Shown in pieces: positions 1-7,280 of a DNA stretch of 36,367 bases. A program made the position numbers and the translations under genes. Under the pieces are notes generated by a model that was not told where the DNA came from, ran no database searches, and was given only the letters and a program-made list of their open reading frames with translations. This DNA is from Bacillota bacterium (GTDB lineage Bacteria; Bacillota; DTU030), in assembly GCA_012523785.1 (NCBI GenBank), contig JAAYTH010000044.1, positions 1-36,367 on the forward strand. The letters are read 5' to 3'. Position 1 is the stretch's first letter, and every line of letters begins with the position of its first letter.

Positions 1-48
1 ATTGGTTCCCCCGCTTCTTAAATTAATAAGAATTCAGCGTTACTTTCT
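1..48 (-). ncRNA. c-di-AMP (ydaO-type) riboswitch, 5' part only, cut by window edge
   Basis: Read on the minus strand, the sequence shows GCTGAATTCTT, then AAGAAGCGGGGGAACCAAT running off the left edge. It is nearly identical to the start of the complete riboswitch at 1425-1556, and GCGGGGGAACCAA is a hallmark of the ydaO class. The rest of the aptamer and the controlled gene must lie to the left of position 1. Confidence 0.75.
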
Positions 49-84
49 TAAGTTTGCAAAGCCTTTACCCTAGGTACGCTGTGG

Positions 85-113
85 AGTATAACATAGGCCC
101 AAGTGTTTTGCAA
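85..113 (-). promoter_or_regulatory. Sigma-A promoter of the truncated riboswitch copy
   Basis: On the minus strand: -35 TTGCAA (108-113), a 17 bp spacer and -10 TATACT (85-90). The same boxes and spacing occur in the second copy at 1592-1620, which supports real function. It would drive transcription leftward out of the window. Confidence 0.7.
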
Positions 114-239
114 ACACGCCAAATAACTAGGGGGTGGGAAATATATAGGCTCAAGCCCGGAAGGGTCTACTTATACGAACCATTCGCCCAAATTATCCCA
201 GATACTGCCCCATGATAGGTAAGACGCCATCTGGCTATA

Positions 240-307
240 AAACAGGGGATATAAGGGGAGACGGATCCCCGTTTTATTAAAAAATAGAACAGAAATCCGC
301 CCCTAGT
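240..307. repeat. Palindromic hairpin repeat, degenerate copy A
   Basis: This is a degenerate member of the five-copy family whose arms read roughly CAGGGGACGGAG...CTCCGTCCCCTG. Here the arms are GGGGAGACGGATCCCC and AGAAATCCGCCCCT around an AT-rich centre. It begins just downstream of the stop codon of the betaine-binding gene, so it may also act as its transcription terminator. Confidence 0.55.
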
Positions 308-311
308 TTCA

Positions 312-1316
312 TTACTGACTTAAAAAACTCCTCATGCTTTCAGCATCTTCCGACCCTAACCAGGCGTCTAATAATTCATCATGTTCCTTGAGGAACCACT
401 TGGCAACTTCAATATAATCTTCAGTCCCGGTTTCTTGCATAAAGGCCAGGGCTTCTGATGTTAGGGCACTTGAGGTTTTATATTTACGAAGGAATTCTAT
501 AAACTCTTCATTGTCTTCATTATCGGCAAAATTATTACTGGCACTTATGGTTACCCGCATTGGGGGTACCTCGCATTCGCCCTTTAGGTAAAGTTCCTCC
601 TCATAGGGCTCATCTTCCAACAATACCATGTCATACATACCCAGTAGCCAGGTGGGTTCCCAATAATAGGCGGCAATAGGTTCGCCCTTGTCATAAGCAG
701 ACATTATAGCCGTCTGTAGGGCCGGATCAGAACCGGGCCTAAAGTAGATGAAATTCTCATCAAGGCCAAAGAAGAGGTATTTATTGTATAAGACGTCATC
801 TATTTCCCAGCCCGGTATAGAACCATACATTCTCCCCTTGCCCGGATTTTCATCATCGGGAAATACTTCCGGATAGTCCTTCAAATCCCAGATGTACTTT
901 AGATCCGGTGCCAAAGCCTCAATGCCCCTTTCAGCATCACCTTCAATTACATATCGGGGGACATAGATCCCCTGAAAGTTGTCATCGAAATTTACACTCA
1001 ACTCCTTAAATCTACCGGCCGCAAGATCATCGGCATAGGGTTCGATATTGTCGGTCCAGCACTCCATATGCACATCTACTTCCCCCGTCAATTGGCCCTC
1101 ATACATGACGGCTGTGGTACCGGTAACCTCTTTCCAACTATAGCCGAAGATTTCTTCTGCTATTAGCCCCGCAACTGCATTATGAAACATCATACTTTCC
1201 CAACCGGCGTTGGCGAAAATAATCTCTTTACCCCCGGTATCTCCTGCACCCCCACAAGCCGTCAGGGCTAGGGCCAGAAGACTAAATAATACCACTGTAC
1301 TTACAATTTTTTTCAA
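312..1316 (-). CDS. Glycine betaine/proline-type ABC transporter substrate-binding lipoprotein
   Basis: Predicted extracytoplasmic binding lipoprotein of the OpuAC/ProX type for a compatible-solute ABC importer. The N-terminus has a lipoprotein signal ending in LTAC, with lipidated Cys21. Typical family features are the GWESMMF start of the mature domain and several Trp/Tyr-containing segments (ECWTDNIEPY, IPGWEID, YYWEPTW) that would form an aromatic cage for a quaternary amine. The 334 residues fit the family. The start is TTG at 1316, with AAGGAG 10 bases upstream. No ATPase or permease gene adjoins it on the right; they may lie to the left behind the second riboswitch. Expression is predicted to be shut off at high c-di-AMP by the riboswitch and terminator upstream. 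The family call is firm; the exact ligand is inferred. Confidence 0.88.
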   Translation of the reverse strand: MKKIVSTVVLFSLLALALTACGGAGDTGGKEIIFANAGWESMMFHNAVAGLIAEEIFGYSWKEVTGTTAVMYEGQLTGEVDVHMECWTDNIEPYADDLAAGRFKELSVNFDDNFQGIYVPRYVIEGDAERGIEALAPDLKYIWDLKDYPEVFPDDENPGKGRMYGSIPGWEIDDVLYNKYLFFGLDENFIYFRPGSDPALQTAIMSAYDKGEPIAAYYWEPTWLLGMYDMVLLEDEPYEEELYLKGECEVPPMRVTISASNNFADNEDNEEFIEFLRKYKTSSALTSEALAFMQETGTEDYIEVAKWFLKEHDELLDAWLGSEDAESMRSFLSQ

Positions 1317-1373
1317 CTTTTATACACTCCTTAATGTCTTTCCCATAGAGCTGCTGCTCATGATTTTGCCCAG

Positions 1374-1400
1374 CAAAAAGACTATGGTATACCATAGTCT
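1374..1400 (-). terminator. Intrinsic terminator of the c-di-AMP riboswitch (expression platform)
   Basis: A perfect 22 bp palindrome (1379-1400, containing ACTATGGTATACCATAGT) folds into a 9 bp stem with loop TATA. On the minus strand it is followed directly by TTTTT. It lies between the riboswitch aptamer and the betaine-binding gene, where an OFF-type expression platform is expected. A protein operator is an alternative reading, but the U-tract and position favour a terminator. Confidence 0.8.
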
Positions 1401-1424
1401 GTACCAAAATCTAAACAATTACAT

Positions 1425-1556
1425 ATCAAAACTCCCTTCAATCGCTTACGGGGTTAGCTGTCGGGTTAGAGCTAAGGGTGGCTCTTCAAAATGATTCACC
1501 CCAAAATAATTGGTTCCCCCGCTTCTTAAATAAATAAGAATTCAGCACTAGTTTCC
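1425..1556 (-). ncRNA. c-di-AMP (ydaO/yuaA-type) riboswitch
   Basis: Read on the minus strand the ydaO blocks come in the expected order: GCTGAATTCTT...AAGAAGCGGGGGAACCAA, then TTGGGGTGAATC, then CCCGACAGCTAACCCCG and TAAGCGA, followed by GAAGGGAG. Known riboswitches of this class bind cyclic di-AMP and usually stop expression of osmolyte or potassium transport and cell-wall genes. Here the downstream gene encodes a betaine-type binding protein and a terminator follows the aptamer, both consistent. Boundaries are approximate. Confidence 0.88.
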
Positions 1557-1740
1557 CAGGTTTGTAAAAACTGGACTCAGGTACGCTGTGGAGTATAACA
1601 TAGGCTTAAATCTATTGCAAAGCCAGCAAACAGGGGCAATAAGTGAAATGAGCGGTCTAGGAAATTACCTAGCCTATTTATATAAACCATTCGGCGAAAT
1701 GATTCCAGATGCTTCTCCATTGTGGGGAAAACATTCATTG
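1509..1740 (-). repeat. Leader duplication, copy 2
   Basis: This is the second copy of the 1-240 repeat, carrying the 5' part of the complete riboswitch, the promoter and a conserved ~46 bp block near 1676-1722 (word ACCATTCGG) lying about 60-130 bp upstream of the -35 box on the minus strand. It also contains a short inverted repeat, CTAGG-N6-CCTAG type, near 1657-1672 that is not conserved in copy 1. Together with the terminator and riboswitch it fills most of the 1317-1961 gap. Confidence 0.85.
1592..1620 (-). promoter_or_regulatory. Sigma-A promoter for the riboswitch and betaine-binding gene
   Basis: On the minus strand: -35 TTGCAA (1615-1620), 17 bp spacer, -10 TATACT (1592-1597). Transcription would start about 1585, roughly 30 bases before the aptamer. 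Boxes and spacing are conserved in the duplicated leader at 85-113. Confidence 0.75.
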
Positions 1741-1745
1741 GGAAG

Positions 1746-1898
1746 TTAAATCAGTAGAGGGCATTGACACTTCGGCCCAGCGGATAGACCGGAAACAGCC
1801 CCCGCTGCTTTCAAACAAAGGTCCATCCCCTGTCTGACGCGGCTATCGCCGCATAGTAACCTAGTAGAAAAATCTTCGCTCCATTGGTTAAATTCCAT
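1746..1898 (-). CDS. Possible 50-residue ORF or remnant
   Basis: A 50-codon open frame starts with ATG at 1898 and ends in TAA at 1746. The product begins MEFNQWSEDF and ends KCQCPLLI; its middle (QGMDLCLKAAG) looks protein-like. No convincing ribosome binding site precedes it, and its start overlaps the promoter of the aldehyde oxidoreductase gene on the other strand. It may be the tail of a decayed gene or chance. I do not recognise a family. Confidence 0.2.
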   Translation of the reverse strand: MEFNQWSEDFSTRLLCGDSRVRQGMDLCLKAAGAVSGLSAGPKCQCPLLI

Positions 1899-1899
1899 A

Positions 1900-1928
1900 T
1901 AGACACTAGCCCAATATTCTGATATAAT
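1900..1928 (+). promoter_or_regulatory. Promoter of the aldehyde oxidoreductase operon
   Basis: A perfect -10 TATAAT (1923-1928) lies 17 bp from TAGACA (1900-1905, five of six bases of the -35 consensus). The start point would be about 1935, giving a short leader with AAAGGAGGG before the ATG at 1962. It probably drives the whole 1962-11128 run, modulated by the hairpin at 4717. Confidence 0.75.
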
Positions 1929-1961
1929 GGAAGAGACAATATCTTCAAAAGGAGGGACGAA

Positions 1962-4682
1962 ATGTTAATCAAGAGGACTGTCAATCTCAATGGTGTGAAG
2001 AAAGTTATGGTAGCCGACCCGGAAACCTCATTGGCTAAGGTGATAAGGGAACAGTTGGGCCTTACGGGAACTAAGATCGGCTGTAACCAGGGTCAATGTG
2101 GTGCTTGTTCGGTGTTGTTGGATGGTAAAGTTGTCAGATCTTGTACTTATAAGATGAAGAGATTAAAGGATGGCGCCGCTATTACTACTATTGAAGGAAT
2201 CGGTACTCCCCAAAATCTACATGCCATCCAACTAGCTTGGATCAAGCACGGCGGAGCCCAGTGTGGATACTGTACACCGGGCTTTATTGTGTCCGCCAAA
2301 GCGCTCCTGGATGAGAACCAGAATCCCACCCGGGAGGAGATCCGGGATTGGTTCCAAGCCCACCTCAATGCCTGCCGCTGCACCGGCTACATCCAATTGG
2401 TAGATGCAGTAACAGATGCGGCCAAAGTAATCCGGGGAGAAATGAAAGCGGAAGAACTGCTCTTTGAAATGCCCGCCGATGGGCGTATATGGGGCAGCAG
2501 ATATCCCCGGCCATCTTCGGTGGCCAAGGTAACAGGAACCTGTGATTATGGTGCTGACCTGGGACTGAAACTACCGGCCAATGCCCTGCACATGAAGTTG
2601 GTCCAGGCCCAGATCTCCCATGCCAACATTTTATCCATCGACACAAGGGAAGCAGAAAAAATGCCCGGAGTTTTCAAGGTCATTACCCACAAGGACGTCA
2701 AGGGCAAAAACAGAATCACCGGCCTCATCACCTTCCCCACCAACAAGGGAGATGGCTGGGACAGGCCTATATTGTGTGACGAAAAGGTATTCCAATATGG
2801 TGACGCACTGGCGATTGTCTGTGCTGATACGGAAGAAAATGCTCTTAAGGCCGTGGAAAAGGTGAAGGTGGAATTGGAACCCCTACCAGCCTATATGAGT
2901 GCTCCGGCGGCCATGGCTGATGATGCCATGGAAATCCACCCCGGAACACCCAACATCTATTTCACCCAAAAAATAGCAAAGGGTGGAGAAACCGGCCCCT
3001 TAATGGAAAGTGCCGACGTTACGGTGGAGGGGGACTATTATGTGGGCCGCCAGCCCCATATGCCCATCGAACCGGATGTTGGCTTTGCCTATTATGATGA
3101 CGAGGGACGGCTGACCATTCATTCCAAGAGTATCGGTATTCACCTCCACCATGCCATGATTGCCCCGGGCCTGGGGGTAGAACCGGAGAAGTTGAGACTG
3201 GTACAAAACCCGGCTGGTGGCACCTTTGGCTACAAATTTAGCCCCACCATTGAAGCCCTCCTGGGGGTGGCCGCCATGGCCACAGAACGCCCGGTCTTCT
3301 TAAACTTCAACTGGCACCAACAGCTCACCTATACTGGTAAGCGCTCACCCTTCTTTGTCAACCTTAAATATGGCGCTGACAAGGATGGCAAAATCATTGC
3401 CATGGAAAACGACTGGTCCGTTGACCACGGCCCTTATTCGGAATTTGGTGACCTGCTGACCCTGCGGGGGGCCCAGTTTATGGGAGCGGGCTATGGTATT
3501 CCCAATATCCGCGGCGAAGGCAGGACCGTCTGCACAAACCATACTTGGGGCTCGGCCTTTAGGGCCTACGGCTCTCCCCAGGCGGAGTTTTCCTCCGAGG
3601 TTTTAATGGACGAATTAGCAGAAAAACTGGGAATGGACCCCTTGGAGCTAAGGTATAAGAATGTCTACCGCCCCGGTGATACAACTCCCAACGGCTGTCC
3701 TCCCGATGTCTACAGCCTACCGGAAATGATAGATAAACTCCGGCCCCTCTATAAAGAAGCCAAGGAAAAAGCCAAGGCCAAATCCACAGCCGACAAAAAG
3801 TATGGTGTCGGTGTATCCATCGGTATTTACGGCTGCGGCCTAGACGGCCCGGACAGTTCGGAGGTTTGGGTGGAGCTGACGGAAAAAGGCGTTACGGTGG
3901 GAGCATCCTGGGAAGACCACGGGCAAGGTGCGGATATGGGTACCCTAGGCACGGCCCACGAAGCCCTACGGCCCCTGGGTCTCAAACCGGAAGAGATAAG
4001 GTTGGTCATGAATGATACTGCCATTACTCCCAACACCGGCCCCGCCGGCGGCAGCCGCTCCCAGGTTATGGCCGGCCAGGCCATCAAAAACGGCTGTGAA
4101 GCACTGATTGAGGCTATGAAGAAGGAGGATGGCACCTTCAGGACCTACGAAGAAATGGTTGCGGAGGAGCTCCCCCTGAGGTATATGGGCCAATGGACGG
4201 CCATTGACTGCACCAACTGTGATGAAAACGCCCAGGGCAACCCCTTCTCCACCTATCAGTATGGCCTCTTCATGTTTGAGGTCGAAGTGGATGTTAATAC
4301 CGGCAAAGTAATGGTGGAAAAAATAACCTGTGTGGCCGATGTGGGAGTTGTGGGCAATAAGCTCCTGGTGGATGGACAGATCTACGGTGGCCTGGCCCAG
4401 GGTATTGGCCTGGCGCTGAGTGAAGACTTTGAAGATCTGGATAAACATAAGGATATGATCTCCTGCGGCTTCCCCTACATTAAAGACACCCCCGATGATG
4501 TGGAGATCATTTATGTGGAAACACCCCGGCCCCTGGGGCCCTTCGGTGCCTCGGGTGTAGGTGAAATGCCCTTGACATCCTCCCATGCTGCCGTAATCAA
4601 CGCCATTTACGATGCCTGCGGAGTCCGTATCCGGGAATTGCCGGCCCTGCCGGAAAAGGTATTGGCCGAGTTGAAAAAATAA
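1962..4682 (+). CDS. mop: Mop-type molybdenum aldehyde oxidoreductase (xanthine oxidase family)
   Basis: Single-chain molybdenum hydroxylase that oxidises aldehydes to acids. At 906 residues it matches the length and domain order of Desulfovibrio gigas aldehyde oxidoreductase. The N-terminal plant-type [2Fe-2S] domain has Cys41, 46, 49 and 61 (GCNQGQCGAC); the second [2Fe-2S] domain has Cys101, 104, 138 and 140 (QCGYC, CRC). The molybdopterin domains follow from about residue 190, including GGTFGYKF and AFRAYGSPQ. The C-terminal GVGEMPLTSS carries the expected catalytic Glu. There is no FAD domain, so electrons must pass to a partner, perhaps the next gene product. AAAGGAGGG sets the start. 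The nearby yqeB, yqeC and xdhC genes suggest the cofactor may carry labile sulfur or selenium; that is inference. True substrate unknown. Confidence 0.95.
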   Translation: MLIKRTVNLNGVKKVMVADPETSLAKVIREQLGLTGTKIGCNQGQCGACSVLLDGKVVRSCTYKMKRLKDGAAITTIEGIGTPQNLHAIQLAWIKHGGAQCGYCTPGFIVSAKALLDENQNPTREEIRDWFQAHLNACRCTGYIQLVDAVTDAAKVIRGEMKAEELLFEMPADGRIWGSRYPRPSSVAKVTGTCDYGADLGLKLPANALHMKLVQAQISHANILSIDTREAEKMPGVFKVITHKDVKGKNRITGLITFPTNKGDGWDRPILCDEKVFQYGDALAIVCADTEENALKAVEKVKVELEPLPAYMSAPAAMADDAMEIHPGTPNIYFTQKIAKGGETGPLMESADVTVEGDYYVGRQPHMPIEPDVGFAYYDDEGRLTIHSKSIGIHLHHAMIAPGLGVEPEKLRLVQNPAGGTFGYKFSPTIEALLGVAAMATERPVFLNFNWHQQLTYTGKRSPFFVNLKYGADKDGKIIAMENDWSVDHGPYSEFGDLLTLRGAQFMGAGYGIPNIRGEGRTVCTNHTWGSAFRAYGSPQAEFSSEVLMDELAEKLGMDPLELRYKNVYRPGDTTPNGCPPDVYSLPEMIDKLRPLYKEAKEKAKAKSTADKKYGVGVSIGIYGCGLDGPDSSEVWVELTEKGVTVGASWEDHGQGADMGTLGTAHEALRPLGLKPEEIRLVMNDTAITPNTGPAGGSRSQVMAGQAIKNGCEALIEAMKKEDGTFRTYEEMVAEELPLRYMGQWTAIDCTNCDENAQGNPFSTYQYGLFMFEVEVDVNTGKVMVEKITCVADVGVVGNKLLVDGQIYGGLAQGIGLALSEDFEDLDKHKDMISCGFPYIKDTPDDVEIIYVETPRPLGPFGASGVGEMPLTSSHAAVINAIYDACGVRIRELPALPEKVLAELKK

Positions 4683-4716
4683 GGGGTATATAGTAGGATA
4701 AATTCTATAACATGTT

Positions 4717-4746
4717 GAATAGGGGGCTTTCCCAAGCCCCCTATTC
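4717..4746 (+). terminator. Strong hairpin between mop and the next gene (attenuator or partial terminator)
   Basis: A 13 bp perfect stem (4717-4729 with 4734-4746, core AGGGGGCTT / AAGCCCCCT) with loop TCCC is followed by TAAAATTT, a weak U-tract. It lies 34 bases after the mop stop codon. It probably lowers readthrough, so that the enzyme is made in excess over the downstream proteins, or protects the mop mRNA 3' end. Confidence 0.7.
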
Positions 4747-4782
4747 TAAAATTTGGATATAACTGACAAAGGTGGTGTAGAC

Positions 4783-7074
4783 ATGGACCAAAAACAGCTC
4801 CGGGAACTGGAGGCCAAGTGTATACAAGAGGAACCACCGGAATGTACTGCCGCCTGCCCCGTTCATGTGGATGTCAAGGGCTTTATCAAAGCCCTGCGGG
4901 ATGATAATTTATCCACCGCCTTCAACATCCTGGCTAAAGCAACGGTTTTCCCCCGGATCATCGGCCATATATGCCACCATCCCTGTGAAAACCACTGCAA
5001 GAGAAGGGAAGTTGAGGCCCCTATATCTATCCATGAACTGGAAAGGTACTGTGTTAAAAATGCAGTCAGCAAGAAAAGATCCCTGCGGATAAAAAGGTCC
5101 ACCACTAAGGTGGCTGTAGTAGGAGCAGGTTTATGTGGCCTCTCCGCCGCCGTGGAACTGACCCGCAAGGGTTATCTGGTCACCCTCATCGAGGCCCGGG
5201 CTAAATTAGGCGGAAGGCTCCTCAGTTTACCCGCAGATATACTTCCCCGGGCCATTTTACAGGAGGAGCTAGAAATAATAAGCACCCTGGATATAGATGT
5301 TCTCTATAACCGAAGGATAGGATCCTTACAGGAGATCAAGGAAATAAAAAACGATTACGCAGCAGTTTTTATTGCCTGCAATGGGGTTGCTGCCGAAGCC
5401 CCCAGCACCCAGAACCCGACGACCCTAGCCACTTCCCTGGAGGGGGTATTTGCCCGGGACCCCCGGATAGCGGCGGGTTCTTTCATTGATTTCGTGGCCC
5501 AGGGTAAAAAAGCCGCCCTGTCCATGGAACGATATATCCAGAAGGTGTCCCAGGAGGCCGGGCGGGAAAGGGAAGGCCCCTTTGCCACCCGCCTTTATAC
5601 AAATACTGCTGGCCTGGAACCAATTCCAGCGGTAAAACCCCAGGACAAGCAAGGGGGCTATACCCGGGAAGAAGCCCGGAAAGAAGCCGAGAGGTGCCTG
5701 CTGTGTGAATGCCTAGAGTGTGTCAAGGCCTGTGAATACCTGCGGGCCTTCGGCTCTTATCCCAAAAGGTACCTGCGGGAAATCTACAACAATGAGGCCA
5801 TTGTCATGGGGCCCCGCCTGGCCAACAACCTCATCAATTCCTGCAGCCTCTGTGGATTGTGTAAAGAGGTGTGCCCCAATGGTTTAGACATGGGGGCGGT
5901 TATTAAAAAGGCCCGGGAAGGCATGGTTTTGAGGGGTAAAATGCCCCCCTCGCCCCACGATTTCCCCTTGGCTGATATGAACTTCAGCAATGGCCCCCAC
6001 TTCTCCCTTCTGAAAAATGCCCCCGGCACAGAAAACAGCCGCTACCTGTATTTTCCCGGCTGCCAATTATGTGCCACTATGCCCCCCTACGTGGAATTAT
6101 CCTATGATTACCTCCGCCGCACCTTTGCAGATGTGGGCTTATTCTTGGGCTGCTGCGGTGCTCCGGCCGATTGGGTGGGGCAAAGGGAACTCTTCGACCA
6201 GGCCCGGGGCAAAATTCTTCAGGGCCTCCGGTCCTTTGGTAATCCCACCCTGATATTGGCCTGCTCCACTTGCTATGATATTTTCCAGGCCCATTACCCG
6301 GAGCTGGATATCATATCCCTCTATGAGGTCTACGACCAATACGGCTTTCCCAGCGATAACCTGCTGCAGTTAAAGGGAGAAATAGCCATCCACGACGCCT
6401 GCACCGCCCGGCATGCAAATTTCCAGCAGCAGGCCATCAGAGGTATTTTGAAAAAACTCCGCCTCCCCTACCACGAATTAGCCTTCAGCAAGAATAAAAC
6501 CACCTGCTGTGGTTTTGGCGGCTTGATGACCTTTGCCAACCAGGATGTGGCCACGGCAGCCATCGACAGGCGCATTAAAGAAAGCCAGCATCCCTACCTG
6601 GTCTACTGCGCCATGTGCAAGGATAGATTTTCCTGGCGCAGCAAGGAAACCTATCATGTTTTAGACCTTATTTATGGCGGCATTTACCAGGAGGACCGGG
6701 AAAAGTTAAATACCACTAAGAACCTTGGCTTTTCCCAGAAAAGGGAAAATAGGGCCCGATTAAAGGAAAAGATGCTGAGAGACTTATGGGGTGAAGACAT
6801 GACTATTAGCGGACTATCGTATCCTTATGAGTTGGAAATCACTGCCGAAGCCCGGGAAAAGATGGAAGAACGGCTAATACTAAAAGAAGATATCCTCAAG
6901 GTAATTCATCATGCCGAAACTAGTGGCAACAAATTACTGCGGGAGGATTCCGGACACTTTTTAGCCTACTACCAACCGGTCAGTGTGACCTATTGGGTGG
7001 AATACACCCAGAAGGACAACACCTTCAAGATACACAATGTCTACAGCCATAGAATGGAAATTGGGGAGGGTTAG
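4783..7074 (+). CDS. Pyridine nucleotide-disulfide oxidoreductase-like/dicluster/Hdr-type iron-sulfur protein
   Basis: A multidomain redox protein (763 residues from the ATG at 4783, chosen because AAGGTGG precedes it; a TTG 30 bases earlier is the alternative). Order: GltD-like N-terminal Fe-S domain with Cys13, 21, 25 and Cys64, 68, 72; Rossmann nucleotide-binding motif GAGLCG at 114-119; a ferredoxin-like pair of cysteine sets (Cys305, 308, 313, 317 and Cys354, 357, 360, 364); two HdrB-like CCG regions (Cys427, 430, 457, 458 and Cys540, 575, 576, 609, 612); and a ~110-residue tail with no recognised domain. The equivalent gene follows mop in Desulfovibrio (DVU_1558 type). It is likely the electron acceptor or donor partner of the aldehyde oxidoreductase; the actual electron partners are unknown. 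The flavin site between 120 and 280 looks shorter than in full-length GltD proteins. Confidence 0.85.
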   Translation: MDQKQLRELEAKCIQEEPPECTAACPVHVDVKGFIKALRDDNLSTAFNILAKATVFPRIIGHICHHPCENHCKRREVEAPISIHELERYCVKNAVSKKRSLRIKRSTTKVAVVGAGLCGLSAAVELTRKGYLVTLIEARAKLGGRLLSLPADILPRAILQEELEIISTLDIDVLYNRRIGSLQEIKEIKNDYAAVFIACNGVAAEAPSTQNPTTLATSLEGVFARDPRIAAGSFIDFVAQGKKAALSMERYIQKVSQEAGREREGPFATRLYTNTAGLEPIPAVKPQDKQGGYTREEARKEAERCLLCECLECVKACEYLRAFGSYPKRYLREIYNNEAIVMGPRLANNLINSCSLCGLCKEVCPNGLDMGAVIKKAREGMVLRGKMPPSPHDFPLADMNFSNGPHFSLLKNAPGTENSRYLYFPGCQLCATMPPYVELSYDYLRRTFADVGLFLGCCGAPADWVGQRELFDQARGKILQGLRSFGNPTLILACSTCYDIFQAHYPELDIISLYEVYDQYGFPSDNLLQLKGEIAIHDACTARHANFQQQAIRGILKKLRLPYHELAFSKNKTTCCGFGGLMTFANQDVATAAIDRRIKESQHPYLVYCAMCKDRFSWRSKETYHVLDLIYGGIYQEDREKLNTTKNLGFSQKRENRARLKEKMLRDLWGEDMTISGLSYPYELEITAEAREKMEERLILKEDILKVIHHAETSGNKLLREDSGHFLAYYQPVSVTYWVEYTQKDNTFKIHNVYSHRMEIGEG

Positions 7075-7078
7075 TAGC

Positions 7079-7264
7079 ATGGCCCGTATTGTCTGTGCAA
7101 AATGCAATATCCCCTTGGAAAAGAGCAAGGTAACCATCTCCTATCTGGGAAACAGTTTTCCAGTGGACTTGTTGAAGTGTCCCCAGTGTAATTTGGTTTT
7201 TATCCCCGAGGACCTGGCCCTGGGTAAAATGCTGCAGGTGGAAAAGGCTTTAGAAGATAAATGA
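7079..7264 (+). CDS. Small DVU_1557-family redox protein
   Basis: A 61-residue protein with two Cys pairs, CAKC near residues 6-9 and CPQC near 34-37, the pattern of a small rubredoxin-like or zinc-ribbon metal site. GGGGAGGG lies just before the ATG at 7079, five bases after the previous stop codon, so it is cotranscribed and probably translationally coupled. Homologues occur in the same place in mop clusters, where they are named as DVU_1557-type redox proteins; the bound metal and function are unproven. Confidence 0.75.
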   Translation: MARIVCAKCNIPLEKSKVTISYLGNSFPVDLLKCPQCNLVFIPEDLALGKMLQVEKALEDK

Positions 7265-7280
7265 AGATTGGGGATGTCCT

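Larger units (their letters stand above)
1..240 (-). repeat. Leader duplication, copy 1 (promoter plus riboswitch 5' end)
   Basis: This stretch is an imperfect direct repeat of about 1509-1740. Shared blocks are the riboswitch 5' end (1-45), the promoter block (about 73-113, with the shared run AGTATAACATAGG) and a further ~46 bp block at about 169-214 that lies upstream of the promoter on the minus strand (shared words ACCATTCG and CCAGAT). No gene is seen in 1-311. The repeat implies that a second gene transcribed leftward, outside the window, has the same control region as the betaine-binding gene. Confidence 0.85.

Noticed and set aside
1379-1400. Perfect palindrome read as a protein operator (GntR-like)
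   Set aside because: It sits between a riboswitch aptamer and its gene and is followed by a U-tract on the minus strand, which fits an intrinsic terminator better.
1750-1870. Possible structured RNA (Moco riboswitch or signal recognition RNA-like)
   Set aside because: Hairpin-like words are present, but the conserved core of neither class is seen, and the region lies upstream of the mop promoter.
3966-4586. A 206-codon open frame on the minus strand
   Set aside because: It lies wholly inside the mop coding sequence and has low-complexity, shadow-type composition; the forward protein is clearly real.
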